A DNA stretch of 64,000 nucleotides from Vibrio fluminensis (GTDB lineage Bacteria; Pseudomonadota; Gammaproteobacteria; Enterobacterales; Vibrionaceae), in NCBI RefSeq assembly GCF_015278125.1, contig NZ_JADILO010000017.1:16693-80692 (forward strand), written 5' to 3'. The position numbers were made by a program, and so were the translations under genes. The notes beneath the pieces were generated by a model, which saw only the letters and a list, made by a program, of their open reading frames with translations, ran no database searches and was not told the DNA's origin. This document shows positions 1-7,968 of this stretch, piece by piece; the stretch's first letter is position 1, and every line of letters begins with the position of its first letter.

Positions 1-53
1 ATGGATTTGTTACCTTTGACCGAAAATCATTATAAATATTGTGGAGAAAGTTA

Positions 54-320
54 ATGAATTGCCATCGCATCGAAGAGTTGCTCGAACTTATTGGCCCTGA
101 GTGGCAAAAAGACCAAGAACTCAACCTACTGCAGTTTATCGTTAAGCTAGCAAAAGAAGCTGGCTACAAAGGCGAACTTGCAGATTTGACCGATGATGTG
201 CTGATTTACCATCTTAAAATGCGTAACAGCGCGAAAGATGAAATGATCCCAGGCCTTAAAAAAGACCAAGAAGATGATTTCAAAACCGCGATTCTTAAAG
301 CGCGTGGCATCATCAAATAA
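54..320 (+). CDS. yihD: YihD family protein (DUF1040)
   Basis: This encodes an 88-residue soluble protein that matches the small YihD family of enterobacteria and vibrios. The block [18 protein letters not shown] and the ending [13 protein letters not shown] are characteristic. I chose the ATG at 54 because a GGAGA ribosome-binding site lies about 6 bases upstream; the TTG at 39 would put that site inside the gene. The biochemical function is not known. In Escherichia coli yihD also lies just before srkA (yihE) and dsbA; here ccoG is inserted between them. A terminator follows directly. Confidence 0.9.
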   Translation: MNCHRIEELLELIGPEWQKDQELNLLQFIVKLAKEAGYKGELADLTDDVLIYHLKMRNSAKDEMIPGLKKDQEDDFKTAILKARGIIK

Positions 321-341
321 AGTCAAAGTCTCAATCTCTTC

Positions 342-366
342 AAGCAGCCAATGGCTGCTTTTTTAT
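342..366 (+). terminator. Intrinsic terminator of yihD
   Basis: An 8-bp stem, AAGCAGCC/GGCTGCTT, with a 3-base loop runs into a T-rich tract. It lies 21 bases after the yihD stop. The rest of the gap to ccoG (367-638) is AT-rich and shows no gene and no regulatory site I can support. Confidence 0.85.
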
Positions 367-638
367 TACCTGCTAGTTAAATCCTCTATTAATCCAGTGA
401 TTTAATAAGGATAATTATTGTTAAAGGTTGATAGTGTTAAAGAAATGGATTTGTTATTAACTGTATACTTTCTCTTCTAATGAAAATTAGCCCTAAAATT
501 AAAATAGCAATGTCTCAAGTATTCAGTGCCTAGCTAACACTCTAACTCTACATTTTGTTAGGCCTCGCTGAACTACTGCACCATTCAACTAGAGCGCTAC
601 ATAAGAAACTGCGCCATTGAAAGCCTAGAGGAAGCGTA

Positions 639-2057
639 ATGAGTCAAGATAAGATTGACGTAAAGGATGTGACGCCCAAAACTTTTAACCCCAAAGCCCA
701 CAAAGAGCAAGGCGATCGCTTTAACCCCAATAACCGCATTTACGTGCGCGAGAGCAAAGGTACGTTTCAAAAACTGCGTCGTTATGGTGGCTGGTTCTTA
801 CTCCTGTTGTTTGGCTTAATTCCATGGTTACCCTTTGGTGAACGCCAAGCAATCTTGCTCGACATTGGTAAGCAACAATTCAATTTCTTTGGCACCACGC
901 TTTATCCGCAAGATTTAACCCTACTCGCGACCCTATTTGTGATTGCTGCCTTTGGGCTGTTCTTTATCACCACCTTCCTAGGACGGGTATGGTGTGGCTA
1001 TCTCTGCCCACAAACCGTCTGGACTTTTATCTATATCTGGTTTGAAGAAAAACTCGAGGGCAGTGCCAATAAGCGCCGTAAGCAAGACTCCGGTAAACTC
1101 ACGCCTCAACTTATGTGGCGCAAAGGAGTAAAGCACTTAGCTTGGATTGCAGTGGCCTTAATTACCGGACTGACCTTTGTCGGTTACTTTGTGCCGATTC
1201 GTGAATTAGTGGTGAACTTTTTTAGCTTCAACGCGGGTTTTTGGCCGGTGTTTTGGGTGCTATTTTTTGCCGCTTGTACCTATGCTAACGCCGGTTGGAT
1301 GCGTTCAATTGTCTGCATCCACATGTGCCCTTATGCACGCTTCCAGTCAGCGATGTTCGATAAAGATACCTTTATCGTAGGTTACGATACCAAGCGAGGT
1401 GAAAGCCGCGGACCTCGTTCACGCAAAGCCGATCCGCAAGCACTGGGACTCGGTGACTGTATCGACTGTAACTTGTGCGTTCAGGTATGTCCGACCGGAA
1501 TCGACATTCGTGACGGGTTGCAATATGAATGCATCAACTGTGGTGCATGTATTGATGCCTGTGACCAAACCATGGATCGTATGGGATATGAGAAAGGTCT
1601 AATTAACTACACCACCGAACATCGCCTATCAGGGCATAAAACTAAGGTGATGCGTCCAAAACTGCTGGGTTATGGCGCAGTATTACTGGTGATTATCGGT
1701 CTGTTCTTTGCGCAAATTGCCACGGTTGAACCCGTTGGCATGAACGTTTTGCGTGATCGCAACCAACTCTATCGTGAAAACGGTGCTGGCGAAATTGAAA
1801 ACACCTATACCTTAAAAATCATCAACAAAACCCAGCAAGCTCAGCAATATAAACTCAGTGTAACCGGCTTAGATGATGTCTCTTGGTATGGCAAACAGAC
1901 CATTCAAGTCGCACCTGGTGAAGTACTGACTCTGCCAATGAGCTTGGGCGTCAACCCTGAAAATCTCAACTCTCCTGTTTCAACAATTCAGTTTATACTG
2001 TCTGACAGTGAACAGTTTACCGTGACGGTAGAAAGTAGGTTCCTCAAGAACTTATAA
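639..2057 (+). CDS. ccoG: CcoG/RdxA/FixG-family cytochrome c oxidase accessory protein
   Basis: This is a 472-residue polyferredoxin membrane protein. Hydrophobic segments lie near residues 50-68, 93-115, 165-187, 203-220 and 345-362. WCGYLCPQT (about 118-126) and CIHMCPYARF (about 226-235) are family cysteine motifs. A double 4Fe-4S ferredoxin module (CIDCNLCVQVCP then CINCGACIDAC) lies at about 275-310, followed by a periplasmic Ig-like FixG C-terminal domain. CcoG is known to take part in copper handling for assembly of the cbb3 oxidase. No ccoNOQP, ccoI or ccoS gene is next to it, so it is an unlinked copy or the only copy. An AGAGGA site precedes the start. Confidence 0.9.
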   Translation: MSQDKIDVKDVTPKTFNPKAHKEQGDRFNPNNRIYVRESKGTFQKLRRYGGWFLLLLFGLIPWLPFGERQAILLDIGKQQFNFFGTTLYPQDLTLLATLFVIAAFGLFFITTFLGRVWCGYLCPQTVWTFIYIWFEEKLEGSANKRRKQDSGKLTPQLMWRKGVKHLAWIAVALITGLTFVGYFVPIRELVVNFFSFNAGFWPVFWVLFFAACTYANAGWMRSIVCIHMCPYARFQSAMFDKDTFIVGYDTKRGESRGPRSRKADPQALGLGDCIDCNLCVQVCPTGIDIRDGLQYECINCGACIDACDQTMDRMGYEKGLINYTTEHRLSGHKTKVMRPKLLGYGAVLLVIIGLFFAQIATVEPVGMNVLRDRNQLYRENGAGEIENTYTLKIINKTQQAQQYKLSVTGLDDVSWYGKQTIQVAPGEVLTLPMSLGVNPENLNSPVSTIQFILSDSEQFTVTVESRFLKNL

Positions 2058-2083
2058 GCCGACTTAACCCAATAAGGATACGG

Positions 2084-2111
2084 AAAGGGCTCAGTAATGA
2101 GCCCTTTATTT
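2084..2111 (+). terminator. Terminator hairpin after ccoG, against the srkA start
   Basis: A 9-bp perfect stem, AAAGGGCTC/GAGCCCTTT, with loop AGTAAT is followed by TTATTT. It ends 2 bases before the srkA start codon, so the right arm occupies the place where the srkA ribosome-binding site should be. Confidence 0.75.
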
Positions 2112-2113
2112 CT

Positions 2114-3100
2114 ATGTCAGAAACAGCATTTAACTTTGAAGCGCTCACCCCTGATTTCATGTGGTACGCCCTCGAAAGTATCGGCGTGCGCGCAGAGTCC
2201 GGTTTTCTTGCCCTCAACAGTTACGAAAACCGCGTTTATCAATTTACCGACGAAGAGCGTGTGCGTTATGTGGTGAAGTTCTACCGTCCTGAACGTTGGA
2301 CGCGTGAACAGATCCAAGAAGAACACGATTTCACCTTGGAGTTGATTGACTCTGAAATTCCAGTTGCGCCGCCATGCAAAATCAATGGCCACACACTGCA
2401 TGAATATCAGGGTTACCTTTTTGCTCTGTTTGCCAGCGTCGGTGGTCGTCAATTTGAAGTCGATAACCTAGAGCAGCTTGAAGGGGTTGGTCGTTTCTTA
2501 GGTCGTATCCATAAAGTCGGCGCACGTCAGCCTTTTATTCATCGACCGACGATCAGCTTGCAAGAGTATCTCTACCAACCAAGAGAGATCTTACAGCAAT
2601 CGCCGTTTATTCCGATGCATCTCGAAAATGCCTTCTTCAACGACTTAGATATGTTGATTGGTCAATTAGAGCAACATTGGCAACAACCAAGTCAAATCTT
2701 ACGCTTACATGGCGATTGCCACCCAGGTAATATCCTCTGGCGTGATGGTCCGATGTTTGTCGACTTAGATGACTCACGCAATGGCCCTGCGGTACAAGAT
2801 CTGTGGATGCTACTCAATGGTGACCGCGCGGATAAATTGATGCAGCTCGACATTATTTTAGAGGCTTACCAAGAATTTAGTGACTTCAACATGAGTGAAT
2901 TGAAACTAATTGAGCCATTGCGCGGTCTACGTATGGTGCACTATATGGCATGGTTAGCAAAAAGATGGCAGGATCCAGCCTTCCCAATTGCCTTTCCTTG
3001 GTTTGATGATCCAAAGTATTGGGAAAGTCAGGTGTTGGCGTTCAAGGAACAAATTTCAGTGCTCAACGAGCCACCACTATCACTGATGCCACAATGGTAA
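2114..3100 (+). CDS. srkA: Stress response kinase A (SrkA/YihE/RdoA)
   Basis: This is a 328-residue Ser/Thr protein kinase of the aminoglycoside-phosphotransferase fold, colinear with E. coli SrkA. The catalytic loop HGDCHPGN starts at about residue 199 and the metal-binding FVDLDD is at about 214-219. The N-terminal block [10 protein letters not shown] and the segment [10 protein letters not shown] are family hallmarks. In E. coli the kinase counters stress-induced death and is cotranscribed with dsbA; here dsbA starts 25 bases after the stop, which fits the same arrangement. There is no clear ribosome-binding site because a terminator hairpin abuts the ATG, but the N-terminus aligns with the family at this start. 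Confidence 0.93.
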   Translation: MSETAFNFEALTPDFMWYALESIGVRAESGFLALNSYENRVYQFTDEERVRYVVKFYRPERWTREQIQEEHDFTLELIDSEIPVAPPCKINGHTLHEYQGYLFALFASVGGRQFEVDNLEQLEGVGRFLGRIHKVGARQPFIHRPTISLQEYLYQPREILQQSPFIPMHLENAFFNDLDMLIGQLEQHWQQPSQILRLHGDCHPGNILWRDGPMFVDLDDSRNGPAVQDLWMLLNGDRADKLMQLDIILEAYQEFSDFNMSELKLIEPLRGLRMVHYMAWLAKRWQDPAFPIAFPWFDDPKYWESQVLAFKEQISVLNEPPLSLMPQW

Positions 3101-3125
3101 AATAAGCAAATACATGGAGAACATA

Positions 3126-3728
3126 ATGAAAAAGCTGTTTGCACTATTTACAACTTTAATACTGAGCTTCTCAGTTCAGGCAGCTAAGTTTACCGAGGGC
3201 GAGTACTACAAAGTGCTAGACCTTGAGCCAGCGAAAAAGCCAATGGTGACTGAGTTTTTCTCATTCTACTGCCCACACTGTAATACCTTTGACCCAATCA
3301 TTCGCCAGTTGAAAGCGCAACTTCCTGAAGGCGTTAAACTGCAAAAGAACCACGTATCATTTATGGGTGGATCAATGGGTCTACCAATGAGCAAAGCTTT
3401 CGCGACGATGATCGTGCTGAAAGTGGAAGACAAAATGGCGCCAATCATGTTTAACCGCATCCACAACATGCGTAAAGCACCGAAAAATGAAGCTGAAATT
3501 CGTCAAATCTTCCTTGATGAAGGTATCGATGCGAAGAAATTCGATGCTGCTTACAACGGTTTCGCCGTAGATTCGATGGTGCGTCGTATGGACAAACAGT
3601 TCAATGACAGCGGTCTAGCGGGTGTTCCAGCGGTTATCGTTAACAACAAGTACCTAGTAGAAGCGGGCTCAATCACCAGCATCGACGAGTACTTCGCGCT
3701 AGTTAACTACCTACTAACGCTAAAATAA
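3126..3728 (+). CDS. dsbA: Thiol:disulfide interchange protein DsbA
   Basis: This encodes a 200-residue periplasmic oxidoreductase that introduces disulfide bonds into exported proteins. A signal peptide covers about residues 1-19, ending in the alanine motif VQAAKF. The active site CPHC is at residues 49-52 in the motif FYCPHCNTF, and the cis-proline loop GVPAVIV is near residue 167. The thioredoxin fold is split by a helical insertion as usual for DsbA. The ATG at 3126 is preceded by GGAGA. Cotranscription with srkA is likely from the 25-base spacing. A strong terminator follows. Confidence 0.97.
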   Translation: MKKLFALFTTLILSFSVQAAKFTEGEYYKVLDLEPAKKPMVTEFFSFYCPHCNTFDPIIRQLKAQLPEGVKLQKNHVSFMGGSMGLPMSKAFATMIVLKVEDKMAPIMFNRIHNMRKAPKNEAEIRQIFLDEGIDAKKFDAAYNGFAVDSMVRRMDKQFNDSGLAGVPAVIVNNKYLVEAGSITSIDEYFALVNYLLTLK

Positions 3729-3734
3729 TTAACC

Positions 3735-3758
3735 AAAAAGGAGCTACGGCTCCTTTTT
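3735..3758. terminator. Bidirectional terminator between dsbA and yihG
   Basis: A 10-bp stem, AAAAAGGAGC/GCTCCTTTTT, with a TACG loop is flanked by A and T tracts, so it can work on both strands. The yihG stop codon lies within the stem-loop (3744-3746). Confidence 0.9.
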
Positions 3759-4691
3759 TAATCCCGCTGGCAATTCACTTTGCTCGCCTGACGGCTGGGA
3801 TTGTGGCGACGCCGACTGGTAGATACTGGCTAGCTTGGCATCTTTACGCTGCCACACCTGTCCCAACCAAAGCTGAAACTGGCGTTTGTACTTCTTATCG
3901 TTAAAGTAATCACCGCTAACCTGCTCATCCATCGGCAGCAGCGCCACATCAACCACAATCCGCTTCATTCGCCCCATCAGCATATCTTTAAACGGCTGCT
4001 CAGTATTATCAGGATAAGCCAACGTTACATCGATAATCTGATCAAACTGCTCTCCCATTGCAGCTAACGTGTAGGCAATACCACCGGATTTGGGTTGCAA
4101 TAGATGCTGATAGCCGGCTTTACTCTTGGCGTGTTTCTGCTCGGTAAAGCGAGTGCCCTCAACGTAGTTCACCACTGTGGTAGGAATATGTTTGAATTTA
4201 GCGCAAGAACGGCGCGTGGTGTGCAAGTCCTGACCGCGCTTTTCTGGATTACGCAGTAGATATTCACGTGAGTAGCGGCGCATAAATGGCATATCCAACG
4301 CCCAGCACGCCATACCGATGAAAGGCACGTAAAGCAACTGCTGCTTAAGAAAGAATTTCGGCATTGGAATACTGTCTTTAAATACGTAACACAGTACCAC
4401 GATATCAGTCCAACTGCGGTGGTTAGAGAACATCAAATACCACGCATCCTGGCTTAATCCCTTTACGCCTTTGATATCCCACTCGACATCATTTGTTGCT
4501 CGCAAGATCACACCATTGATGGTCGCCCATAACCACATCACTCGATTTGCACTATAGGTTATCCAGCACCTGACGGTTTTTATTGGCACTATCAACTTAA
4601 ATATCGCGAGCAAACAGATGATTAGCGACATCACAGCCGAGTTGAAAATGACCAACGATACATTGATGAAAAATAATAGATACGCCAACAT
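3744..4691 (-). CDS. yihG: YihG-type membrane acyltransferase (PlsC-like)
   Basis: This 315-residue inner-membrane protein has the lysophosphatidic-acid acyltransferase fold. The catalytic HX4D motif is HRSWTD at residues 91-96, and the substrate-binding EGTRF motif is at 178-182. Two N-terminal hydrophobic segments lie at about 4-35 and 52-65. The order and the sequence FLKQQLLYVPFIGMACWALDMPFM match E. coli YihG, which is also near dsbA. The family moves acyl chains to lysophospholipid acceptors, but the exact substrate is inferred. The ATG has only a weak ribosome-binding site. Confidence 0.88.
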   Translation of the reverse strand: MLAYLLFFINVSLVIFNSAVMSLIICLLAIFKLIVPIKTVRCWITYSANRVMWLWATINGVILRATNDVEWDIKGVKGLSQDAWYLMFSNHRSWTDIVVLCYVFKDSIPMPKFFLKQQLLYVPFIGMACWALDMPFMRRYSREYLLRNPEKRGQDLHTTRRSCAKFKHIPTTVVNYVEGTRFTEQKHAKSKAGYQHLLQPKSGGIAYTLAAMGEQFDQIIDVTLAYPDNTEQPFKDMLMGRMKRIVVDVALLPMDEQVSGDYFNDKKYKRQFQLWLGQVWQRKDAKLASIYQSASPQSQPSGEQSELPAGLKKEP

Positions 4692-4867
4692 AAGAAATCA
4701 GGTTAAAATTCGCGCCGAATAAAAAATGATATGCAATTATACTAACCCGCTCAAAGTTTGAAATATCTAACCAATTGGTCAGATTTGTTGTTTTGACAAC
4801 GACGAGGTTTTCTTCTCAACTTCACTTCACACTATAGTGGGACAATTGCTGAGATAATCGAGGAATC

Positions 4868-5863
4868 ATGAACGTTAAATATTCTCTAGTGGCATTAGCA
4901 CTTATGAGTGGCTCTGCATGGGCACAACTTGCTGACACAGCAGGCTTCGCTGGTGAGATCTCACTAAGCACAGGTTTCTACTCAGTTGAGTCAAACCTAA
5001 ATACGCACGACGATAACAAAGACCTAAAAGATCCAACATTAAGTCAAACCAATGATGCGGTAAGTGGCGGTCTACTGCTACCACTAGGTAACCTATCTTA
5101 CACTTTCGGTAATAACCTAAATCAACAGTTTTACATGGGTACCTCACGTGAAGATATCGCCACTGGTACACTTGCATTCGAGATGGGTTACAAATACCAA
5201 CTAGCATCAGGCATGATCATCGACGCGTCGATTCTGCCAACCATTATGTCTGGTGAAGTATGGGCAGACCCATACAAAGCGACAGATCGCCAAACCACCG
5301 ATGAAGATGGCAACGCATACCGCCTAAAACTAGAAAATATTGCCGGCAGTAAGTTCTCTGTGGATATGGCTTACGCGACCAAAGACGTTGAAAGTGAACG
5401 CTCTGGTTTTGCATCTGCAGACCCACAAGTAATTGCAAATCGAGACGCATTACGTCGCGATGCTGACACGTTCTTCTTCAGAACGGATTACAAGTACATG
5501 GTTGACCAGACCACAATGCTTAAGCCACGCCTATCATTCATCAAATCAGATGCGGATGGTGATGCTAACTCATTTAAAGGCTACGGTGTGGAACTGAGCT
5601 ACTTCAAGTTCCTAGGTCGTCATCAATTTGCACTAACAGCTGGTTTTGATACTCGTGATTACGATGCGAACAATCCAGTATTTAACCAAACTCGTGAAGA
5701 CGATGAAATGAGCCTATTCGCGGCTTACGAATACGCTAACGTAATGGACTGGCAAGATTGGTCATTCATCTCATTTGCTGGCTTTAACAGCTCAGATTCA
5801 AACATCGATTTCTACGATAAGAATGAGCTGATCATGTCTGTGGGTATGAACTACCAGTTCTAA
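4868..5863 (+). CDS. Outer-membrane beta-barrel protein, DUF2860-like
   Basis: This encodes a 331-residue precursor with a 19-residue signal peptide ending in SAWA. The mature part is made of alternating polar and hydrophobic strands such as KYQLASGMIIDASI and RHQFALTAGFDTRDY. The last residue is phenylalanine (MNYQF), the usual recognition signal for the BAM complex. It resembles the Vibrio DUF2860 proteins, whose substrate is unknown, and I assign none. Its codons are biased toward CTA for leucine as in the ATP synthase genes, which suggests high expression. The site CGAGGAATC precedes the ATG. Confidence 0.7.
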   Translation: MNVKYSLVALALMSGSAWAQLADTAGFAGEISLSTGFYSVESNLNTHDDNKDLKDPTLSQTNDAVSGGLLLPLGNLSYTFGNNLNQQFYMGTSREDIATGTLAFEMGYKYQLASGMIIDASILPTIMSGEVWADPYKATDRQTTDEDGNAYRLKLENIAGSKFSVDMAYATKDVESERSGFASADPQVIANRDALRRDADTFFFRTDYKYMVDQTTMLKPRLSFIKSDADGDANSFKGYGVELSYFKFLGRHQFALTAGFDTRDYDANNPVFNQTREDDEMSLFAAYEYANVMDWQDWSFISFAGFNSSDSNIDFYDKNELIMSVGMNYQF

Positions 5864-5905
5864 TCTGCGCAGCTAACTGATTTACATAGTTAATGACGGT
5901 TTGTG

Positions 5906-5932
5906 AAACCCACCTTTTGGTGGGTTTTTTAT
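5906..5932 (+). terminator. Terminator of the outer-membrane protein gene
   Basis: A 9-bp stem, AAACCCACC/GGTGGGTTT, with a TTTT loop continues into a run of T. It faces the end of comM, which converges on it. Confidence 0.92.
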
Positions 5933-5953
5933 TATTCACAATAATGACTGTCG

Positions 5954-7477
5954 TTACACCGCTTGAGCATGAAGATGTTTCAACAAGCGATCCATCGCAC
6001 GGTAACCTAAAGCTTCGGCAAGGTGTTGGCGAGCAATATGTTCTTCACCAGCCAAGTCAGCAATGGTGCGCGCGACTTTAATGATGCGATGATAAGCTCG
6101 AACCGATAGACCAAGTCGATGCAGAGCTTGCTCTAAAAATTGCGCATCACTTTTATCTAAACGGCAATCTCGCTCAATCTCTCTACTCGCCAGCAGCGCA
6201 TTCGCTTTACCGCCACGCGCAAACATCACCTCACGCGCCTGCAACACGCGCCACTTAACTTCTGAAGTGGTTTCTCCTCGCTCACCGCCAGCCGCTAATG
6301 TCCCTTTGGGCAAGGCTGGGATTTCAATCGACATATCAAAGCGATCAAGCAATGGTCCAGAAAGACGACTCAGATAACGCAGCGCCGCTTGGCTGTTACC
6401 TTGCGGTTTGCTGGCATCATAGTGACCAGACGGACTGGGATTAAGCGCCCCGATTAGTTGAAAACGGGCGGGAAAACGGGTTTTACCCTGTGCGCGCGAG
6501 ATAATGATCTCGCCTGATTCAAGCGGCTCGCGCAGCGCATCCAGCACTTTGCGCTCAAACTCAGGCATCTCGTCAAGAAACAGCAAGCCATTGTGGGCTA
6601 GAGAGATCTCACCCGGCCTGGGCACTGAACCACCGCCCACCAACGCCGCCATTGAGCTGGAATGATGCGGAGCTCGAAACGGTCGCTGCTTCCAGTTGTA
6701 TTGATTAATTTCTTGTTGAGTCAATGACGCGACCGAGGCTGACTCCATCGCTTCTTGATTGGACATCTCAGGTAATAAGTCACTTAACCGAGAAGCCAGC
6801 ATGGTTTTTCCGGTACCGGGAGGACCGAGAAACAACAAATTATGATGACCTGCCGCCGCGATTTCTAACGCACGCTTACCCTGCTGCTGACCGATAATAT
6901 CTTGCAAATCGCGAGTTAAACTTGGCATTTCGACCGATGCTGGCGTTTGGTGCAGTGCCAGCTTTTGCTGACCACAGAGATCTGCGCACACCTCGAGGAG
7001 GCTTTGTGCTGATTTATGTATCTCTTTCCCCACTAGCGCTGCTTGGTCGCCATTGGCGTGCGGTACCACTAAGCTCCGCCCGTGATTTTGCACCGTTAAG
7101 GCTGCAGGCAACACACCTTTGACCGCCCGAAGTTCGCCTGACAGCGCCAGCTCTCCGACAAACTCTTGGTTTTTGAGTGCTTGTAACGGAATTTGCTGTG
7201 AAGCCGCCAAAATACCCAGTGCTATCGGCAAATCAAACCGACCGCCCTCTTTGGGTAGATCCGCCGGCGCTAAATTTACCGTGATACGTTTGGCAGGAAA
7301 TTCAAAGCGCGAATTGAGGATCGCACTGCGCACCCGATCGCGGGATTCTTTCACCGTGGTTTCCGGCAAACCGACCAAAGCAAACCCCGGCATACCGTTA
7401 CTGATGTGCACTTCCACCGTCACCAGCGGGGCTTCAACCCCCACCGATGCTCGGCTATAAACCACCGCTAATCCCAT
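5954..7477 (-). CDS. comM: ComM/YifB, Mg-chelatase-like AAA+ ATPase for DNA branch migration
   Basis: This is a 507-residue protein with an N-terminal Lon-type S5 fold domain (ChlI, about 20-140), a central AAA+ domain and a C-terminal Mg-chelatase-type domain. Walker A is GPPGTGKT at 218-225 and Walker B is GLLFLDEMPEF near residue 300. ComM of Vibrio cholerae is a hexameric helicase that promotes branch migration during natural transformation; YifB is the E. coli name. The gene diverges from the ilv operon, as yifB does in E. coli, so the regions upstream of both share 7478-7670. Confidence 0.93.
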   Translation of the reverse strand: MGLAVVYSRASVGVEAPLVTVEVHISNGMPGFALVGLPETTVKESRDRVRSAILNSRFEFPAKRITVNLAPADLPKEGGRFDLPIALGILAASQQIPLQALKNQEFVGELALSGELRAVKGVLPAALTVQNHGRSLVVPHANGDQAALVGKEIHKSAQSLLEVCADLCGQQKLALHQTPASVEMPSLTRDLQDIIGQQQGKRALEIAAAGHHNLLFLGPPGTGKTMLASRLSDLLPEMSNQEAMESASVASLTQQEINQYNWKQRPFRAPHHSSSMAALVGGGSVPRPGEISLAHNGLLFLDEMPEFERKVLDALREPLESGEIIISRAQGKTRFPARFQLIGALNPSPSGHYDASKPQGNSQAALRYLSRLSGPLLDRFDMSIEIPALPKGTLAAGGERGETTSEVKWRVLQAREVMFARGGKANALLASREIERDCRLDKSDAQFLEQALHRLGLSVRAYHRIIKVARTIADLAGEEHIARQHLAEALGYRAMDRLLKHLHAQAV

Positions 7478-7583
7478 ACTTTTCCTTATTTACTCAGCTA
7501 ATTAAATCGCTTATTTTTATAGCGCCATTGTTATATAGCGTGGTGAGTTGCTGAGAGAATGTGAAAAAAGAATGACTTTTTGC

Positions 7584-7610
7584 TTGTCAATTAACGGAAA
7601 TATGTGATAC
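7584..7610 (+). promoter_or_regulatory. Possible promoter of the ilv leader
   Basis: TTGTCA at 7584-7589 and TGATAC at 7605-7610 could be the -35 and -10 boxes, but the spacer is only 15 bases. The position, about 60 bases before ilvL, fits an attenuated operon. It is a guess from sequence. Confidence 0.4.
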
Positions 7611-7670
7611 CACTAGTGGTGCAAATTTAGACGTATCATATTACGCAAACACAACAGTAAAGAATTAATA

Positions 7671-7745
7671 ATGAACTTGAACGCCCGCTTACATTCTCTG
7701 ATCGCCCTGATTATCGTGGTCATTATCGGATCGCGCGGGGTCTAG
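7671..7745 (+). CDS. ilvL: ilv operon leader peptide
   Basis: A 24-codon frame starts with ATG and ends at TAG. It encodes a peptide with four Leu, five Ile and three Val. The run LIALIIVVII covers codons 10-19. These are the amino acids made by the operon that follows. The pattern is that of the IlvL leader peptides, whose translation rate senses charged Leu, Ile and Val tRNAs. It is followed within 30 bases by a terminator hairpin and a competing pairing, and lies 223 bases before ilvG. Confidence 0.88.
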   Translation: MNLNARLHSLIALIIVVIIGSRGV

Positions 7746-7806
7746 TGGGCGAAACAAAGCCAAGAATTAGATAAACCCCCGCACTGAAAAGTCCGGGGGT
7801 TTTTTT
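7735..7806 (+). promoter_or_regulatory. Transcription attenuator of ilvGMEDA
   Basis: The terminator arms are AAACCCCCG (7773-7781) and CGGGGGTTT (7794-7802), with an inner ACT-GAAA-AGT hairpin and seven T in a row. The competing antiterminator pairs GCGGGG (7735-7740, within the last leader codons) with CCCCGC (7777-7782). A ribosome stalled at the Ile/Val codons upstream would leave 7735-7740 free, and the terminator could not form. The pairings are read from the sequence; the mechanism is the known one for ilv operons. Confidence 0.85.
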
Positions 7807-7968
7807 ACAATTATTTCGAATATTTTTTATGCAGTGCAGATAACAATTTAAAAACTAACAAGTACTTAGCTCGTAGGACTTCGAGCAGGTAGTGACAGGA
7901 AGAATGGGAGCGCACATGAAGTGCAACAATCACAAGGAATGCTACTCACGTAGCGAAGGAGGCGGACA

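Noticed and set aside
428..441. FNR-like sequence TTGAT-AGTG-TTAAA upstream of ccoG
   Set aside because: Only the left half fits TTGAT-N4-ATCAA, and it is 200 bases from the gene, so it is not reported as a site.
4261..4280. TTCACGTGAG in yihG as a parS-like core
   Set aside because: Only the inner eight bases are symmetric and the outer arms do not match TGTT/AACA.
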